From NCBI GenBank assembly GCA_036346355.1, contig CM070588.1, forward strand, positions 496,001 to 560,000: 64,000 nucleotides of DNA, written 5' to 3'. Shown piece after piece: positions 32,178 through 43,542 of the stretch (positions are counted from its first letter, which is position 1; the number at the start of each line of letters is the position of its first letter). The DNA is from Rhipidocladum racemiflorum. Taxonomy: Eukaryota > Streptophyta > Magnoliopsida > Poales > Poaceae. The notes beneath the pieces were generated by a model. It was given only the letters and a program-made list of their open reading frames with translations, searched no databases and was not told where the DNA came from. The translations under genes and the position numbers were made by a program.

Positions 32178-35100
32178 GCGTGCACTCATTGCGCCTAGGC
32201 AGAAACACGCCACTACGTCGTCACCTCCACTCGGTTGACGCCAGCTCCGGTGAAGCGTGTCCCTTGCAATGGTAGGATTATACAGCTCGTCCAACATAGG
32301 ACTGCAAACTCACACAGGTTTGGCGGTGGCCACCGCACTGATCCAGACACGACCACCGAGGTCTGCGATGGAATGCCTACACCGCGTCTTTTGTCCCATA
32401 GCAAGGCATGCACCGTTGTATCGAGTAAACTCCCACCTTGATGCCTCGACGAGGGAGTCCCTAGAACATCACCGTTTCCGAAGTATCTATACTACTTCGG
32501 CCTTCCAAAGTGTAGGGCTAAATTCCAAATTTGGTACTAGGTTAAGGCTATCCCATACTAGCACATGTGGTTGCACCTTTTGACTCAGTCAATAGCATCA
32601 AGTTCGGTCCTTAGGGTGACACAGGTGAGACCTTCATACATCCGCCCAGTCTAAATCACACCTTTCTCTTTCATTTCCATTTTTACCAACGTACCCATTT
32701 TTATCCAAACCACCATTTTCCAAACCGAATTCAAAAATCCATAGAAGTTTTGATTGCGCTGAACCACCGAACGGAAATTGATGTTCTCGTTTCTACGGCG
32801 TGACTAAGCTTATGCAATTACTAAACGATTATAACCATTCGACATTTATTGATATGTCTAATCTATCTCTACTGTTCAATAAGGTTCTCATAACAATTAA
32901 AATTGAGGTAATCCACCGAATTTAAGTTTATCTACCAATTCCCCGCAATTTAGCCACTTTACAGAATATACACGCATGCATATAGTTTTGACAGAATGAC
33001 AATAGACTTTGCAAATATGGGTTCAATATGATTGAAGGGGGTGCTTGCCTGTTTGCTCTGAATTGATTACACTTCCGGAGATGAAGTCGATGTTCTCGTC
33101 GGCGATCTCCAACGCAATGATGTCTACAAGAACAACAACAACAAAATGACGAAGCGAATTAAAACCGACAAAAGAAAACACACTCGAAAAGAAGCAAACA
33201 ACCTAGCTCGAGGGTCGACGATTCGACACACGAGGACTAGGTCTACGAGGCTAAGGACCTAACTAGACGAATCCGAGAACTACGGACAGACGGACTAAAC
33301 TAAGGCTGAAAGCCACTGAAAATCTGGCAGTACCAGCGTACAAACCCCAGTACTTCCGGCCTCCCTAGAAGTACTGGCCTCTAACGATGGTACTGCCGAC
33401 CTCCGGCAGTACCGGACCTCAGGTCCGATAGTGACGGCGGCCGGGGACTGAAATAGGTGCTTTCTGGAAAATAACTACCGGTGTTTTACGTGCGGTAGTG
33501 CCACTCGGGCGGCAGTACCGGAAATCAACCCCGGTAGTGCCGGCCTCACAAGGGACAAAAGGGTTGCCCTCTGGAAAATAGCTACTAGAGTGCTAGATGC
33601 AGTACCACCGCTCTGGCGGCAGTACCGGTACTACAACGTCGGTAGTACCGGCCTCAGGAGAAGATTAGGGTTTGCAAAATGGAGATTTTGTGCAAATGGA
33701 TTCGAAACTTCGGGATGATCGCATGGGTAGGTTCCTAGCGACGCCAGGGACCCATTCATGCAGGCCTCACCAAGTTTCGAGTTCGCTTAACCTAATTTCT
33801 ACTTTTTCAAACTCGATAACCCTAATTATTGCCAGATTTCGACTTTCGATCCGAATCAAGTTCAAACTTGAATCTTTTTACGAAAATTGAACTCTAACGA
33901 TATCGGATATATTCTTGGGTCATTTCCTTGGCTTTTGGAGCTAGGGATTCAAAGGATACTCTAAAACCCAGGAATTTTGAACTTTTTAGTGAACAAATCT
34001 GACAAAACACGAATTAGAGTTTTCGACTCGGCCTTTTTCCAGAACTAGAACCTTTATGGCACTAAGAACTAATACGTGTCATTCTTACGATTTTTGGAAC
34101 TTCAAAACTCGGAGATACTCCAAAAAGCACAGAGATGCACTTTTTGCAAATCAGATCGGGACGAAGGAGTTGCAACTAGAGTATCAATTCTTTTTGCACA
34201 TTAAGGTCCCTCACGACTTAACTCGCAACTAAAACTCTACCCACGACGAGTGAACTCTTCGAACTAAAAAACCTCAATTGACGCCAAATTCGATTCTAAA
34301 CCTGAATTGAGTTCAAACTCGATCCTTTAGCGAGAATCGAACCTCGGCGGCATCGGATATATTCGAGCGTCGTTTTCTCAACTTTTGGAGCTAGGGATTC
34401 AAAGGATACTCCAAAAATTTGGGAAAATAACCGTTGGATGAACAAATCCGACAGAAAGCGGATTAGGGTGTTCGGATCAAATCAATCGCATGAACTACTT
34501 CTCTAGAACCCGACCTAGGTCTAACAACCCAACGAAACGACGATCTACCACTAGAACCATGATTTCTAGAGCTAGAACTCAAGAGAAAAGAAAAGGGAAA
34601 AGGAAGAACTAGGGGTTTTGGGATCAAAACCTAATGAATTAATCTTGGAGTTGGTTCGACCAGTTAGGAAACTCGGTTAGGGTTCCACAAATGCGAACCA
34701 CACCGCGAGCCACAACTACTAGAGCTAGAAATCAATGGAAGAAAAGAAAAAGAGAGAGGTGAGGCTAGGGTTTGCTCAAAACCTGAAGAATCGATTTAGG
34801 GTTTGAATCAACCGGCTTTGAGGCTTGATTAGGGCTTGAGGAGGATGTTGCTCCACACCTTCCCTTAGTTTCTCCTTTTGCTTCTTGAGCTCGAAATCCG
34901 TCGGAGGGAGATAGAGGGAGAGAGAGCTCGGCTGGAGGATGAAGAAGAAGAGGAGAGGAGCCACAAGAGCTTGGGGAGTGAGGGGAAATGAGTGAATGAG
35001 AAAGAGAAGGAGGTGAGGAGGGGTTTAATGCCAGGGGGGAGGCGCCGGCAGCTCGACGTGGCTACACGGTCGGGCGACGTCTTGGCGCATGTCGCCTTGC

Positions 35101-35486
35101 ACCCCTCGCTGGCACCGCCCACTCGGGCGTCTTGCCGCTCGGCCGGCAGATCGGGCTTACGCCAGAGATCTGCTGCTCAGCTGTTGAAACTATGGATTAA
35201 CGCGGCTTCACTCCAGCGCTTAACCTATTGACTTGGGGTCTTTTGGGATAGATTCGGGGGACCCTAATGAAGGTTTTGGAGCGAAGGTTTTAATTCTAAC
35301 TTTATCAATTTAGAGTTTCGACCAAAATCGAAACTCAGGCTTTGAACAGGGGAAAAACAATCGAACAAAATGGCAAAAGGGGTTTGAAAATGAATAACTC
35401 CAAATTAAGAGTCGAAAACAAATCAGAGCACAAATTAACACTTCATTAGCTTGATTAAGCTTATCTACAAAAACCGAGATGTTACA
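32178..35486 (-). mobile_element. Truncated Tekay-like Gypsy LTR
   Basis: On the minus strand the segment starts TGTAACATCTCGGTTTTTGT at 35,486, a typical Gypsy LTR start. Internal landmarks follow the layout of the Tekay LTR in the nest: the GGTGCTTGCC block near 33,050, CGGTCCTTA...TGACACAG near 32,605, and a GAGGGAGA-rich tract near 34,900. It is a different family. Its left part seems lost and no PBS, PPT or matching duplication was found, so it is a fragment. The right edge cuts a Copia RT frame. No gene is present in this 3.3 kb. Confidence 0.6.
33330..33660. repeat. Palindrome cluster GGCAGTACCGG / CCGGTAGTACCGG in LTR
   Basis: Repeated CAGTACCGG, CGGTAGTGCCGGCC, GGTACTGCCG and similar inverted words in about 330 bases. 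It occupies the same relative LTR position as the TCCGGA cluster at 3,025-3,180, but with a different core. Confidence 0.65.
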
Positions 35487-36130
35487 GGTTGTGAGACATA
35501 TACTTCTTCTACCAAATCTCAATCTAGGAATGCTGACTTTGCATCCATGTGGTGCACTTCCCAATCACCATGTGCAGCTAAAGCAATCAAATTTCCAACA
35601 GTCAGTTTATAAGAGTGTAACCGATTCCAAGATTTCTTCACTGTAATTGACAAATTTCCAACACTGTCAAAGGTGCATAGTCTGCCATCTTCTAGCACTG
35701 CCTTGCAACACTGTCAAAGATGTAGGGGAGATGGAATGAAGCCTTGGACAGCTCTATCTAGTTCATTCCATCTCCGAATTTAACCGAACGTTGTACAGAT
35801 CTATCTAGTTCAGTGAAAACCTGCACATTACCAGCCATATGGTTGCTTGCTCCTATGTCTAGGTACCATAGATCACTAGAGCACTCCCCTGCATGTCCCT
35901 ATGTCAATGTAGTTTCTTTCCAGCCGAAGCTTTCAGACTACCTGTTGTCGGACACTCCAACTTCTATTGTCGCAACCTTCTGTGCTTCTGCTCTCGAACA
36001 AGTCTTCCAGCTTTCTGAACTTTCGAACAACAGGAAAACATAGCAACACAGATTTCAGAGCAGAACGATGCCAGAAACGATTTTGGTGCTGCAATTCTCT
36101 CGCAGCTTCCCTGGCTTTATTCCACATATA
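35487..36130 (-). pseudogene. Copia pol remnant (protease, pre-integrase and RT pieces)
   Basis: Minus-strand frames give a protease block (WYLDIGASNHMAGN and VKFGDG) near 35,800-35,905, a GAG-pre-integrase-like stretch near 35,600-35,690, and an RT block (WEVHHMDAKSAFLD, then EEVYVSQ) at 35,487-35,580. The integrase and most of gag are missing, so the element had an internal deletion before the Gypsy LTR landed in its RT. Confidence 0.7.
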
Positions 36131-36420
36131 TATAAAGACTCAAACTTACAATGATCCGACTCAGTTTACAGCAAGAAGCTCTGATTCTAATTCAGTTTAC
36201 AGCAAGAAGCTCTGATTCTAATTCAGTTTACAGCAGAACGCAAAACAGAGACAGATTCAGCTAAACTTCAGAACAAACGAACAGACCTAAACTCTGAGAC
36301 TTCAGAGACAAACCGAAGCTAACTAATTGACCAAAATGCAAAACAAACCAGTTTAGATAACACCGAGGAGCCACAAAATGTCAGATTAATTCATTCTGTT
36401 CTACGGACCCGTTTTTAGTT
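36131..36420. other. Intergenic with short direct repeat
   Basis: CTGATTCTAATTCAGTTTAC plus AGCAAGAAGCT is repeated at about 36,180-36,235. A TATATATAAAG motif lies at about 36,127. Otherwise no feature is seen. Confidence 0.35.
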
Positions 36421-36423
36421 TCA

Positions 36424-36457
36424 GGGCCGGGCCGGGCCGGGCCGGGCCGGGCTTAGT
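36424..36457. repeat. GGGCC pentanucleotide repeat
   Basis: GGGCC repeats six times in a row with a final GGGC, 34 bases. It lies about 75 bases beyond the stop codon of the second NHL gene, probably in its 3' UTR; in that transcript it would read GGCCC. Confidence 0.9.
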
Positions 36458-36532
36458 TTTTCTCGTGGCAGGTGAAACCAAACCATGCACGTTGGCGTCA
36501 TGGTATGGATGGGAAGATGAAGATGGTATGGT

Positions 36533-37198
36533 TCAGACATCGACGACGCAGGGTGCTGAGCGCTGGAATGTGAAGTATCCGTCGCCTCCGGCGGAGTTGG
36601 AGCCGTAGCTTCCCCGTCCGCCGTTCACTGTGAGCAGGGCGGGGCACCTGACCCTGAGGTGGTAGTGGCTGGTGATGAAGACCCCGGCCTTCCACCGTAT
36701 CCAGCCCTCGACGCGGACGGTGACGAGCAGGTAGCCCGCCGTCTGGCCCTGCGCGATGGAGACGGCGAGGTTGGGCGGCAGCGGGACGTTGTTGCCGGAG
36801 AGGAAGGGCGACCAGACGGACGTGTCGAGGTGGCCCTGGTAGATGACGGGGAGCGCGGTGGGGACGGTGATCTGCAGGCCCTTGTACTCGGCGTAGGCGG
36901 CGGCGCGGTCGTAGAAGATGCCGACGCGGTCGTTGGGGTTGCTGGCGACGAGCGTGGCCTGCATGGAGACGGCGAGGAAGGAGGAGGAATAGGAGGAGGC
37001 GCCCCCCGCGGTGACGTTGAAGTAGGCGATGGAGAGGTCGTGGAGGACGAAGCGGGGCTTGCTGGGGCGGAGCACGAGCCAGACGATGAGCACGACGAGG
37101 AGGACGACGAGGATGATGGCCACGACGGCCGCGCAGCACCGCCGGTACAGCCGCTGCCGCTCGCAGTCCTTGTGTTGATCGCAGTGCTTGATCGACAT
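36533..37198 (-). CDS. NDR1/HIN1-like (NHL, LEA_2 family) membrane protein
   Basis: Single-exon gene of 221 codons, stop at 36,533-36,535. The N-terminus (SIKHCDQHKDCERQRLYRRC) is basic and Cys-containing. It is followed by a strongly hydrophobic anchor at about residues 22-45 (AAVVAIILVVLLVVLIVWLV) and LRPSKPRF. The LEA_2 domain carries LVASNPNDRVGIFYD (NPN motif), YKGLQITVP, and a C-terminal domain ending with two cysteine-flanked strands (VRCPALL and APCVVD). The family acts at the plasma membrane and is associated with pathogen and abiotic stress responses. It shares family and strand with the gene at 27,584-28,201, about 8.3 kb away, but identity is modest, so it is an old paralogue. Confidence 0.93.
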   Translation of the reverse strand: MSIKHCDQHKDCERQRLYRRCCAAVVAIILVVLLVVLIVWLVLRPSKPRFVLHDLSIAYFNVTAGGASSYSSSFLAVSMQATLVASNPNDRVGIFYDRAAAYAEYKGLQITVPTALPVIYQGHLDTSVWSPFLSGNNVPLPPNLAVSIAQGQTAGYLLVTVRVEGWIRWKAGVFITSHYHLRVRCPALLTVNGGRGSYGSNSAGGDGYFTFQRSAPCVVDV

Positions 37199-37375
37199 CC
37201 TTACGATCTCCTCGATCCTCTCCTTCTTGTTGCTCTACAATCAAATTCCTAGGAAAAAAATTCTTGGTTGTTTAATTGTTTGTAGCGAGCTATGCTGATG
37301 CAGCTATGCAAGAAAGAAGAAGAAGAAGAAGAATAATGGAAGAGAAGGCTGTGGTGGTTGCGGTGTATATAAGCT
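37199..37375 (-). promoter_or_regulatory. 5' UTR and core promoter of the second NHL gene
   Basis: A TATATA box lies at 37,366-37,371 (minus strand CTTATATACACC), predicting transcription from about 37,337. The 5' UTR of about 140 bases contains a TTC repeat (37,312-37,332), common in grass leaders. Confidence 0.6.
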
Positions 37376-38343
37376 GCCGGCCTAGCTAAGTGTATGGTAC
37401 GCGCGTACTGGAGATAAGGATACTTGGGCCAGGTTCTTTTGGGCCGGTCTGAGGCTCGACGAGATGGTTCGGCTTGAAGCCCAGCACAATACGGAGTGGG
37501 CCATACTGTGGCAACACGCAACTATAGTATGGATTGTGCCAGGCCTATGAAATGAGTACGATGGACAACACGGTATGGCACAGAGGCGGCACACTGGCAC
37601 TGATGGGGGCACGGAGGCATACCCGCGGGCCACAGCAGGGGAGGAGCGGCGTGGGGGTTTACCTGCAGTGGCCGCGCCTCGCCCGCACTGCCGTGGCCTC
37701 GCCCGCTAAGGCCACGTGGTGCCACGCCGTGGTGGCGCCGCTCCTCACCTCCCACGCCCGTCGCAGTGTTGTCGTGATCTTCGCCATGGCCCATGTCCGC
37801 GCCCTCTGCCTCCTCTGTCGTGGTAGCAGGCCCGCGCACCCCGAGCTCTCTGCCGCCTCCACCGTGGCCGCAAGCCTACACGCCTGAGCCCTCCACCATG
37901 TCCTCGCGCGCCCACGCTGCCACCTCCTCCGCTGTGGCCGCCGTGTCCCTGCGCCGCATCGTGTCACCGTGGAGGAGGCCGTGAAAGAGTGGTGGAGGGG
38001 CAGTACGGAGGGACGGGCGTGGGCGGTGGAGGGTGCCATGATGCCACGGTTAAAGAGGGGAGCCGAGGCCAACAGGGAAGGAGAGGCCGAGGCCGACGCC
38101 ATGCCGCCGTGGGAAAAGGGAGAGGAGCTGAGGCCTTCAAGGAAGGTGACAGGAGGCCATGGCCGGTGGGGAAGGGGGGGGGGCGAGGCGCCGAGAAAGG
38201 GGAGGAGAGGCCGGCGAGGAAGGGGATAGGAGACGAGGCGCCGAGGAAGAGGTGCTGAGGTTGGCCAAGAAGGGGAGGGGAGGCGAGTCGCTCGAGAAGG
38301 AGAGGGGAGGTGAGTCGCTCGAGAAGGAGAGGGAGGCGTTGTG

Positions 38344-38380
<37 letters not shown>

Positions 38381-38540
38381 GGGGGATAAAGAGAGAGAAG
38401 GGGAAAGAGGGGTGGACCAGGTGGGACTGCGTTCAGTAGGAAAAAGTAGAGAGAGGGAAAAGAGGTAGAGGGAAAAAGAGGAGGAGAGAGAAACACCTAT
38501 GAGTCTCGGTTCGTTTGATTCATTTTTATAGTAATTGTTA
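37376..38540. other. GC-rich intergenic region, no supported gene
   Basis: 37,560-38,340 is highly GC-rich with open frames on several strands but biased composition and no motif. GAGGCGAGTCGCTCGAGAAGGAGAGG-type text repeats at 38,279-38,335. A GA microsatellite follows at 38,348-38,376. Confidence 0.4.
38348..38376. repeat. GA microsatellite
   Basis: About fourteen uninterrupted GA units. Confidence 0.9.
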
Positions 38541-39290
38541 AGAGTCAAGTTTGACGCGTGTGCGTATGCAGGCGTCGATGAGGAAACACCCGATGATGCT
38601 GTTGTTAGGAGTCGGGACGAATGCCATCGGATTAGTTTGGAATGTGATCATCATGTACTAATTAGCTCAGGTGCTAGGAATATGATTTGGAATGGGGGAG
38701 TTATGGTGGTCAATAAGTTATTTTAGTTTAGAATTTCTCTAGAAACATTGAATTTAGAAGCTTATTGGTTGTCATGTGCTAGGTTAGATGTATAAAACAT
38801 GATACAAAAAAGACAATATGGCTATATATGGCTTTTCAACCATGGCTGATAAATCCTGATCAGAGAAGGAAACTGTGTTGCCAATGGTAGGTAATTTGAT
38901 CTCAACTCCAGTGATGTGCGGAACTACAAATACAATTGCAAAATCTAGCAGACGTAGAGGTGAAGGTGTAAGTTGTTGGAATTAAGAAGTCGTGGTGAGA
39001 CCAACAACGCGGTACCAATAAGCAGGTGGAGCTTGGAGGCGGTACAAATCTATAGCGTAGAGGGCTGTAGGAAAAGAGGTGTTGTTAACCAAATTACATA
39101 AAGAAAGGTCTCTTAGGTAGATGGTTTGGATGGTTAAGTCCGAACACCAACACATACATTGCGGTGATGTGCATGAGCCCTTGTGGTGCAAGCACTTCCA
39201 GTGGGAGCAAAACAAAAAATACAAGAGCCGAGTTAGAGCAAGTTTTTTGAGCAGCATGACAACTTCAATAGATCAGAGTCAAGGTGAGAT
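38541..39290 (+). other. Interior remnant upstream of a Copia-type LTR
   Basis: No pol motif is recognised. The segment ends in CAAGGTGAGAT directly before the LTR start, resembling a Copia polypurine tract. It may be the interior of a non-autonomous element. Confidence 0.35.
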
Positions 39291-39742
39291 TGTTAAATAT
39301 GTTGACTCATATTTAATCTTCTAGGATTTGAAAAGGTGTGCTAGATGAATCTTAATAGGATTATGGTTACTAATCTTAATAGGAGTAGGTTTCCTATTTG
39401 TTTTGGAGGAGAACTAAGGAGGCTATATAAACCTGGGGGGTGATTATGGAGAACCTAAGCAACCAAGAAGCCATAAGCCAACTCATCCAAGAGAGGATTA
39501 GAGGCTAAGTTATTCTTTAGCACTGGATTTTTGTATAAGGCAAGGATCCATATGTCTTAAAAGGTTTAAGAGGTTGTGAGAGAGCAATAATATCTTATAC
39601 TCTTTGAGGCTATGCTTGAATAATTTGCAGTCTGTTTTGTTAAATTTTTTATCTCTTGTCGTGGTTGCTTCAATATCATTATTTTGGTTCTCTCTACGAG
39701 ACATCCTTCTTAAGACCGTATATGCTTATGTCGTATCTTACA
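39291..39742 (+). repeat. Copia-type LTR (probable 3' LTR or solo)
   Basis: Starts TGTTAAATATGTTGACTC and probably ends CGTATCTTACA, 452 bp. A TATATAA box is at 39,424-39,430. It is preceded by a PPT-like tract. The partner LTR was not found in the window. Confidence 0.6.
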
Positions 39743-39971
39743 AAACTCTGATCTAATCTGGAGGTGCTGTGTATAAGAAGGGATACCAGAGTGTAACATG
39801 ATCTCTGGGTTTTAATGCGCCAAATTATTGAGTTTTATTAGCTGGTTAGTTTTCAGTTGTAGTACGTGCATGAGTGCTTTAATTAGATCTTTTGCGTCTA
39901 GTAGCACTTGCACCGTTGGTTATTAATCCCGGAATCCTGCTTGCCTCCCTTGATCACAACTTGGCTTCTTA
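39743..39971. other. Intergenic, nothing recognised
   Basis: Short stretch between the LTR and a MITE; no motif seen. Confidence 0.3.
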
Positions 39972-40260
39972 GAGCATCTCTAAGAGGGGCCTTAAATATA
40001 GTCCTAATTTGAATTATAGGGCTTTTGGGGAAAAGATTAACTCCAGTAAGGACCCTAAATTGTTAAAATTTAACAAATTGTTTTATGGCCCCTAGGAGAG
40101 TGGCTATATTTAGCAACTCTGTGATTGAGCCCTATCTTCGTTACGTTTTAGGGCCTAATTGTTGGAGTGAATATTTCGTTGGAGTCCTAAATCTAATTAG
40201 TTGGGGTCCTAAATTAAAGTTTAAGGCTCATTTTTAGGGCTCTCTCTCTTGGAGATGCTC
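39972..40260. mobile_element. MITE with GAGCATCTC terminal inverted repeats
   Basis: GAGCATCTC at the left end and GAGATGCTC at the right end, each flanked by TA (39,970-39,971 and 40,261-40,262). Inside, TAGGGCCCTAAAT-like words occur in both orientations. 289 bp, non-coding. Confidence 0.75.
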
Positions 40261-40404
40261 TAACGTCCATCGCATAATCTTTTCCATGCATCCCATGTGA
40301 TGTGCTTCAATTCATTGCTAAGATAATATTTGAGGGAAAAATAAACAGTCTTCCAAAGATTGACGTCTCCTGCAAAAAGCAGACGTTTTCTTAAAACACA
40401 TTTA

Positions 40405-40642
40405 GACCTTGTTTGGCAACTTGGAACCGGGCTGTTTCTACTAGATTCTAGAAGAAACCCAACCAAACGGACTAAAGCTCGGAACGATTCTCCTCGGAAC
40501 GTTTCTTCTTTTTCTACTCTGTTGTTGAATCGGTCTCAACACCGTTCCACTTGATTCATAAAATCCTACCTGAAACGTTTCTACTAAGAATCTGGAGCCG
40601 TTTCCGTTTCTACTAGAATCTGAAACCGTACCAAATGGGGCC
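40405..40642. mobile_element. Tourist-like MITE (PIF/Harbinger type)
   Basis: Ends GACCTTGTTTGG and CCAAATGGGGCC are imperfect inverted repeats, flanked by TTA at 40,402-40,404 and 40,643-40,645, the usual TTA duplication of Tourist elements. 238 bp. Confidence 0.65.
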
Positions 40643-40645
40643 TTA

Positions 40646-41867
40646 GATCATCCAGAATTCATGAATCCTATATTCGAAACAAAGGGGGTGATAAGTAAGC
40701 AGAAGAACAACTAAACCATGAAGGGCATACGCTCTGTAAATTAAGGAACAGGCAGGGGTCCCATAATTAGCCGGACGGTTGACATAGGTCATGTTTGGCA
40801 GAGCTCCAGATCCCAGTTTCACCTCACATCTGAAACTTGTAGGCTAAAATAAAGTGAATTAAGTTTATATCTTTATTCTAAAGTGTAAACAAGATGATCC
40901 ACCTAAACACTCTTAATATACCCACAGCTCCAGCTCTATGGATCTGATGGAGCTAGGAATACCCAGCTCCATCAGATCCACGAATCTGATGGAGCTAGGA
41001 ATACCCTGTTTGTCACAAGTTTTAGTTTTACAAACAACCGCTCTGTTTGTATGAGTTATTCCTAATTATATCTATAGATGATGTGAATGTGTATTACAGA
41101 CAGGCGTCGTTCTCAGGACTGAAAAAGAGGAGCTAAAGCCAGCATAATGCAGTCAGAGCGAGTGCTTTCTAGTACTGTTCAGTGAGGTGAAGAGGAGATT
41201 GCAGATGAAACACAGAGGCGAAAGTAGGATAGATGGTGGCAGGTAGGGTGTCCCCATCCATCGATCAGCTGAGCTTGCTTGAATTCAGAGCACAGCAGAG
41301 CCGTCCATTTCCACAGGAAAAGAATATGAAGCAAATAAGCAAACAAACGATTTTTTTTTTGGTTGTCGTCGCTGTCGCTGTCGTTGTTGAAAGGCGTGGT
41401 TCTTTTAATTACATGAGCGGCTTTTTTACGGCACACTAAATTTAATATGAATTGTCCATTCTTTTCGATCAATGAATCATATTAGCTAGAATTTTTATAC
41501 GTCCTCCGTATTAGATAGTAGAAATATCTTTAACAAATTAATGACCAAATCTGATTTTTACTACCTAATATACACTGCTAGTACAATGCACCGTAAAACA
41601 AAATTTCTAAATTACAGACGCTGTATTTCTGACTGTCCGATCTGTTGCAATCATATATTGCGTCATTTGAGGTGACACTGAAGAAACCATCGTCAAGGGG
41701 TATCTCTGTGCTATTATCATAGAATTTACACACTGAGATAAACCGGTCGTCACATCAAAAATTAACCAACCTCGATCTCTCTTTCTTTTGCATGCGGCTA
41801 GCTTGGTCACCGGTGAACACCGGCACTGTGGCTTCCTGTAGTGCACGGCTGCATCATGCTTGCATGT
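40646..41867. other. Intergenic with a GGAGCTAGGAATACC repeat
   Basis: GATCTGATGGAGCTAGGAATA occurs at about 40,941 and again at about 40,987, with GCTCCATCAGATCC between in inverted orientation, so it can fold. The remainder has no recognised feature. Confidence 0.4.
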
Positions 41868-42279
41868 TCAAGGCTCGGCTCGAGCCAGCTCGTTGGCTCG
41901 CCGAGCCAGGACATTTTATCAGGAAATTAAATATTTATACAATAATTCATGTATTTGCAGTGAATAATATTAACTTACTAGTTACTATAACATAATAGTA
42001 GTTGATTAGTTGCTCTCTATCACACTTGTAGGAAATGGAATTGACTCAACATCATCTTCATTATCTTTTTTCTAAAAATATAAATCATTAGTCATACTAA
42101 ATTCCCTACATGGGCTGGACCGCCGAGCCAATTTGGCTCACGAGCCGGCTCGGTGTTTTTGCGAGCTTGAAAAATAGGCTCGGCTCGAGCTCGGTTCGAA
42201 CCACGAGCCTGTGCGAGCCGAGTCAGGCTCGGACGAGCCCGAGCCGAGCCACGAGCCACGAGCTTATTTTCCAGCCCTA
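41868..42279. mobile_element. GAGCC-rich hAT-like non-autonomous element
   Basis: The right end reads TAGGGCTGGAAAATAAGCTC on the minus strand, resembling hAT ends. Dense GGCTCG/CGAGCC words fill 41,868-41,920 and 42,110-42,265, with AT-rich DNA between. The left end is not clear and no duplication was found. Confidence 0.5.
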
Positions 42280-42799
42280 CATGGCAAGAAGCAACGAGTG
42301 CTCGATCTCAAATGTGGTAGGAGTCGGCTGATTGAAGTGAGAAAGTGCACCCAGGAGCTTGCAGGAAGCTGAATCCAAGTATATCCCAAACCTACCTATC
42401 TCAATTGTCAGGCAAAGGGGAGAATAGCACAAAGAGGCTGCATCCACGGACGTGTCATCTTTCTGGCTCTACGTATGGATTCTTATCCGCAAATTGGAGG
42501 CCAAGGATGCACAGGTACGGTGAGATCGATTTTGATTTTGATTTTGATTTTGATTTTGAGCTTTAGATGTGAAGATAGAGAGTGAACAGAGAGGGGGCAG
42601 TGTCAGGTAATGAATCCAGGGCCAGAGGAAAGGGGATGATGGCTTCCCCGGTGGGCGACCCATCAACGCGCTACCTGAGAGCGAGAGGAGCAAAGGAAAG
42701 GGGGAAAAAAACCCAGACGATGGGTGTGACAAGAACAGATATTCAGAGAAATCTCTTCTACTCTGGGCGCTTGCAACTGATTCAGCTAAGCTGACTGGC
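42280..42799. other. Intergenic, includes GATTTT microsatellite
   Basis: A GATTTT hexanucleotide repeat of about five units at 42,528-42,559. Otherwise no supported feature. Confidence 0.5.
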
Positions 42800-43117
42800 T
42801 CGCACTAGTTTTATGTACCTCATGTGTGGCCCAGGGGGAGCCCAGGTGCGGCCCAGGGGAGCCCAAGGGGGTCCAGGTGTGGCCCAGGTAGCCCAGGTGG
42901 TTCGTAGATAATCTCGGCCCAATGTGTGAGGGAGAGATTATTGGAATAGTCCTATATTGGTTGTGGGGAGGGCTTGAGCATGGTTTATAAGGGTGAGGGA
43001 GCACCCCCTCATTGAGCTAGCTTTTTGGGGGGAGATGGCCCAAGAGACCTTGACCCCCTGCTCGGGTTGAGCCTGACCTGGAATCCGGACGCGCTAGGTG
43101 TGGCGGTCCGGCTAACA
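42800..43117 (-). repeat. LTR-like segment next to a truncated Copia
   Basis: On the minus strand it starts TGTTAGCCGGACC at 43,117 and contains CCTTATAAACCATGC (TATA near 42,984-42,990), then repeated TGGGCCACACCTGG-like words. The style is that of a short plant LTR. The far end and duplication are not clear; it abuts Copia RT at 43,118. Confidence 0.5.
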
Positions 43118-43334
43118 GATCCCAGACGTCATTAATGCTCATAGACTTTATTTTATCCTGCATGGCCTCAAGCCACCTGGATGAATCCTTAGTCATCATA
43201 GCCTCCTTAAATGATATAGGATCATCTACCTTCCCTATGTCATTTACATCTTCATTCATGTATACAACATAGTCACTTGGGATGGCAGATCTTCTTTCTC
43301 GCTGTGATCTCCTTAGTGGTTCATTAGTTATCAC
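43118..43334 (-). pseudogene. Copia RT N-terminal fragment
   Basis: Minus-strand frame with LRRSQRERRSAIPSDYVVYM, DPISFKEAMM, WLEAMQDKIKSM and NDVWDL, the linker and first RT block of a Copia element. It stops at the LTR-like sequence, so most of RT and all RNase H are missing. Confidence 0.85.
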
Positions 43335-43542
43335 AGGATGTTTTTGAGGTTCATCATTAGATGCTGTACTGTTGATACCTAAATCCTCAGGTGGGGCTCA
43401 ACTCTAAGATTCTCAGCTGGAGGTATAACTATATGAGGTACAAGAATAATATTCTCTTGGATTATTGGTAATGGTACATAAGTCCGAACTTCCTCAAGGT
43501 CTATTTTCCTAGCCTCTGAGCTCCCACTGACTTCATCATTCT

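Noticed and set aside
32178..35486. Complete second Tekay element
   Set aside because: Only LTR-like sequence is present; no PBS, pol domain, PPT or matching duplication was found.
36498..37252. Two further long frames over the second NHL gene
   Set aside because: Both are out-of-frame shadows: Arg/His/Pro-rich on the minus strand and Gly/Asp/Val-rich on the plus strand.
37640..38548. Several long frames in GC-rich DNA
   Set aside because: They follow GA/CT and CGG-rich low-complexity sequence, and no conserved motif or splice structure is seen.
42800..43117. Cassandra-type (5S rRNA-bearing) TRIM element
   Set aside because: No 5S rRNA promoter boxes are seen in the segment.
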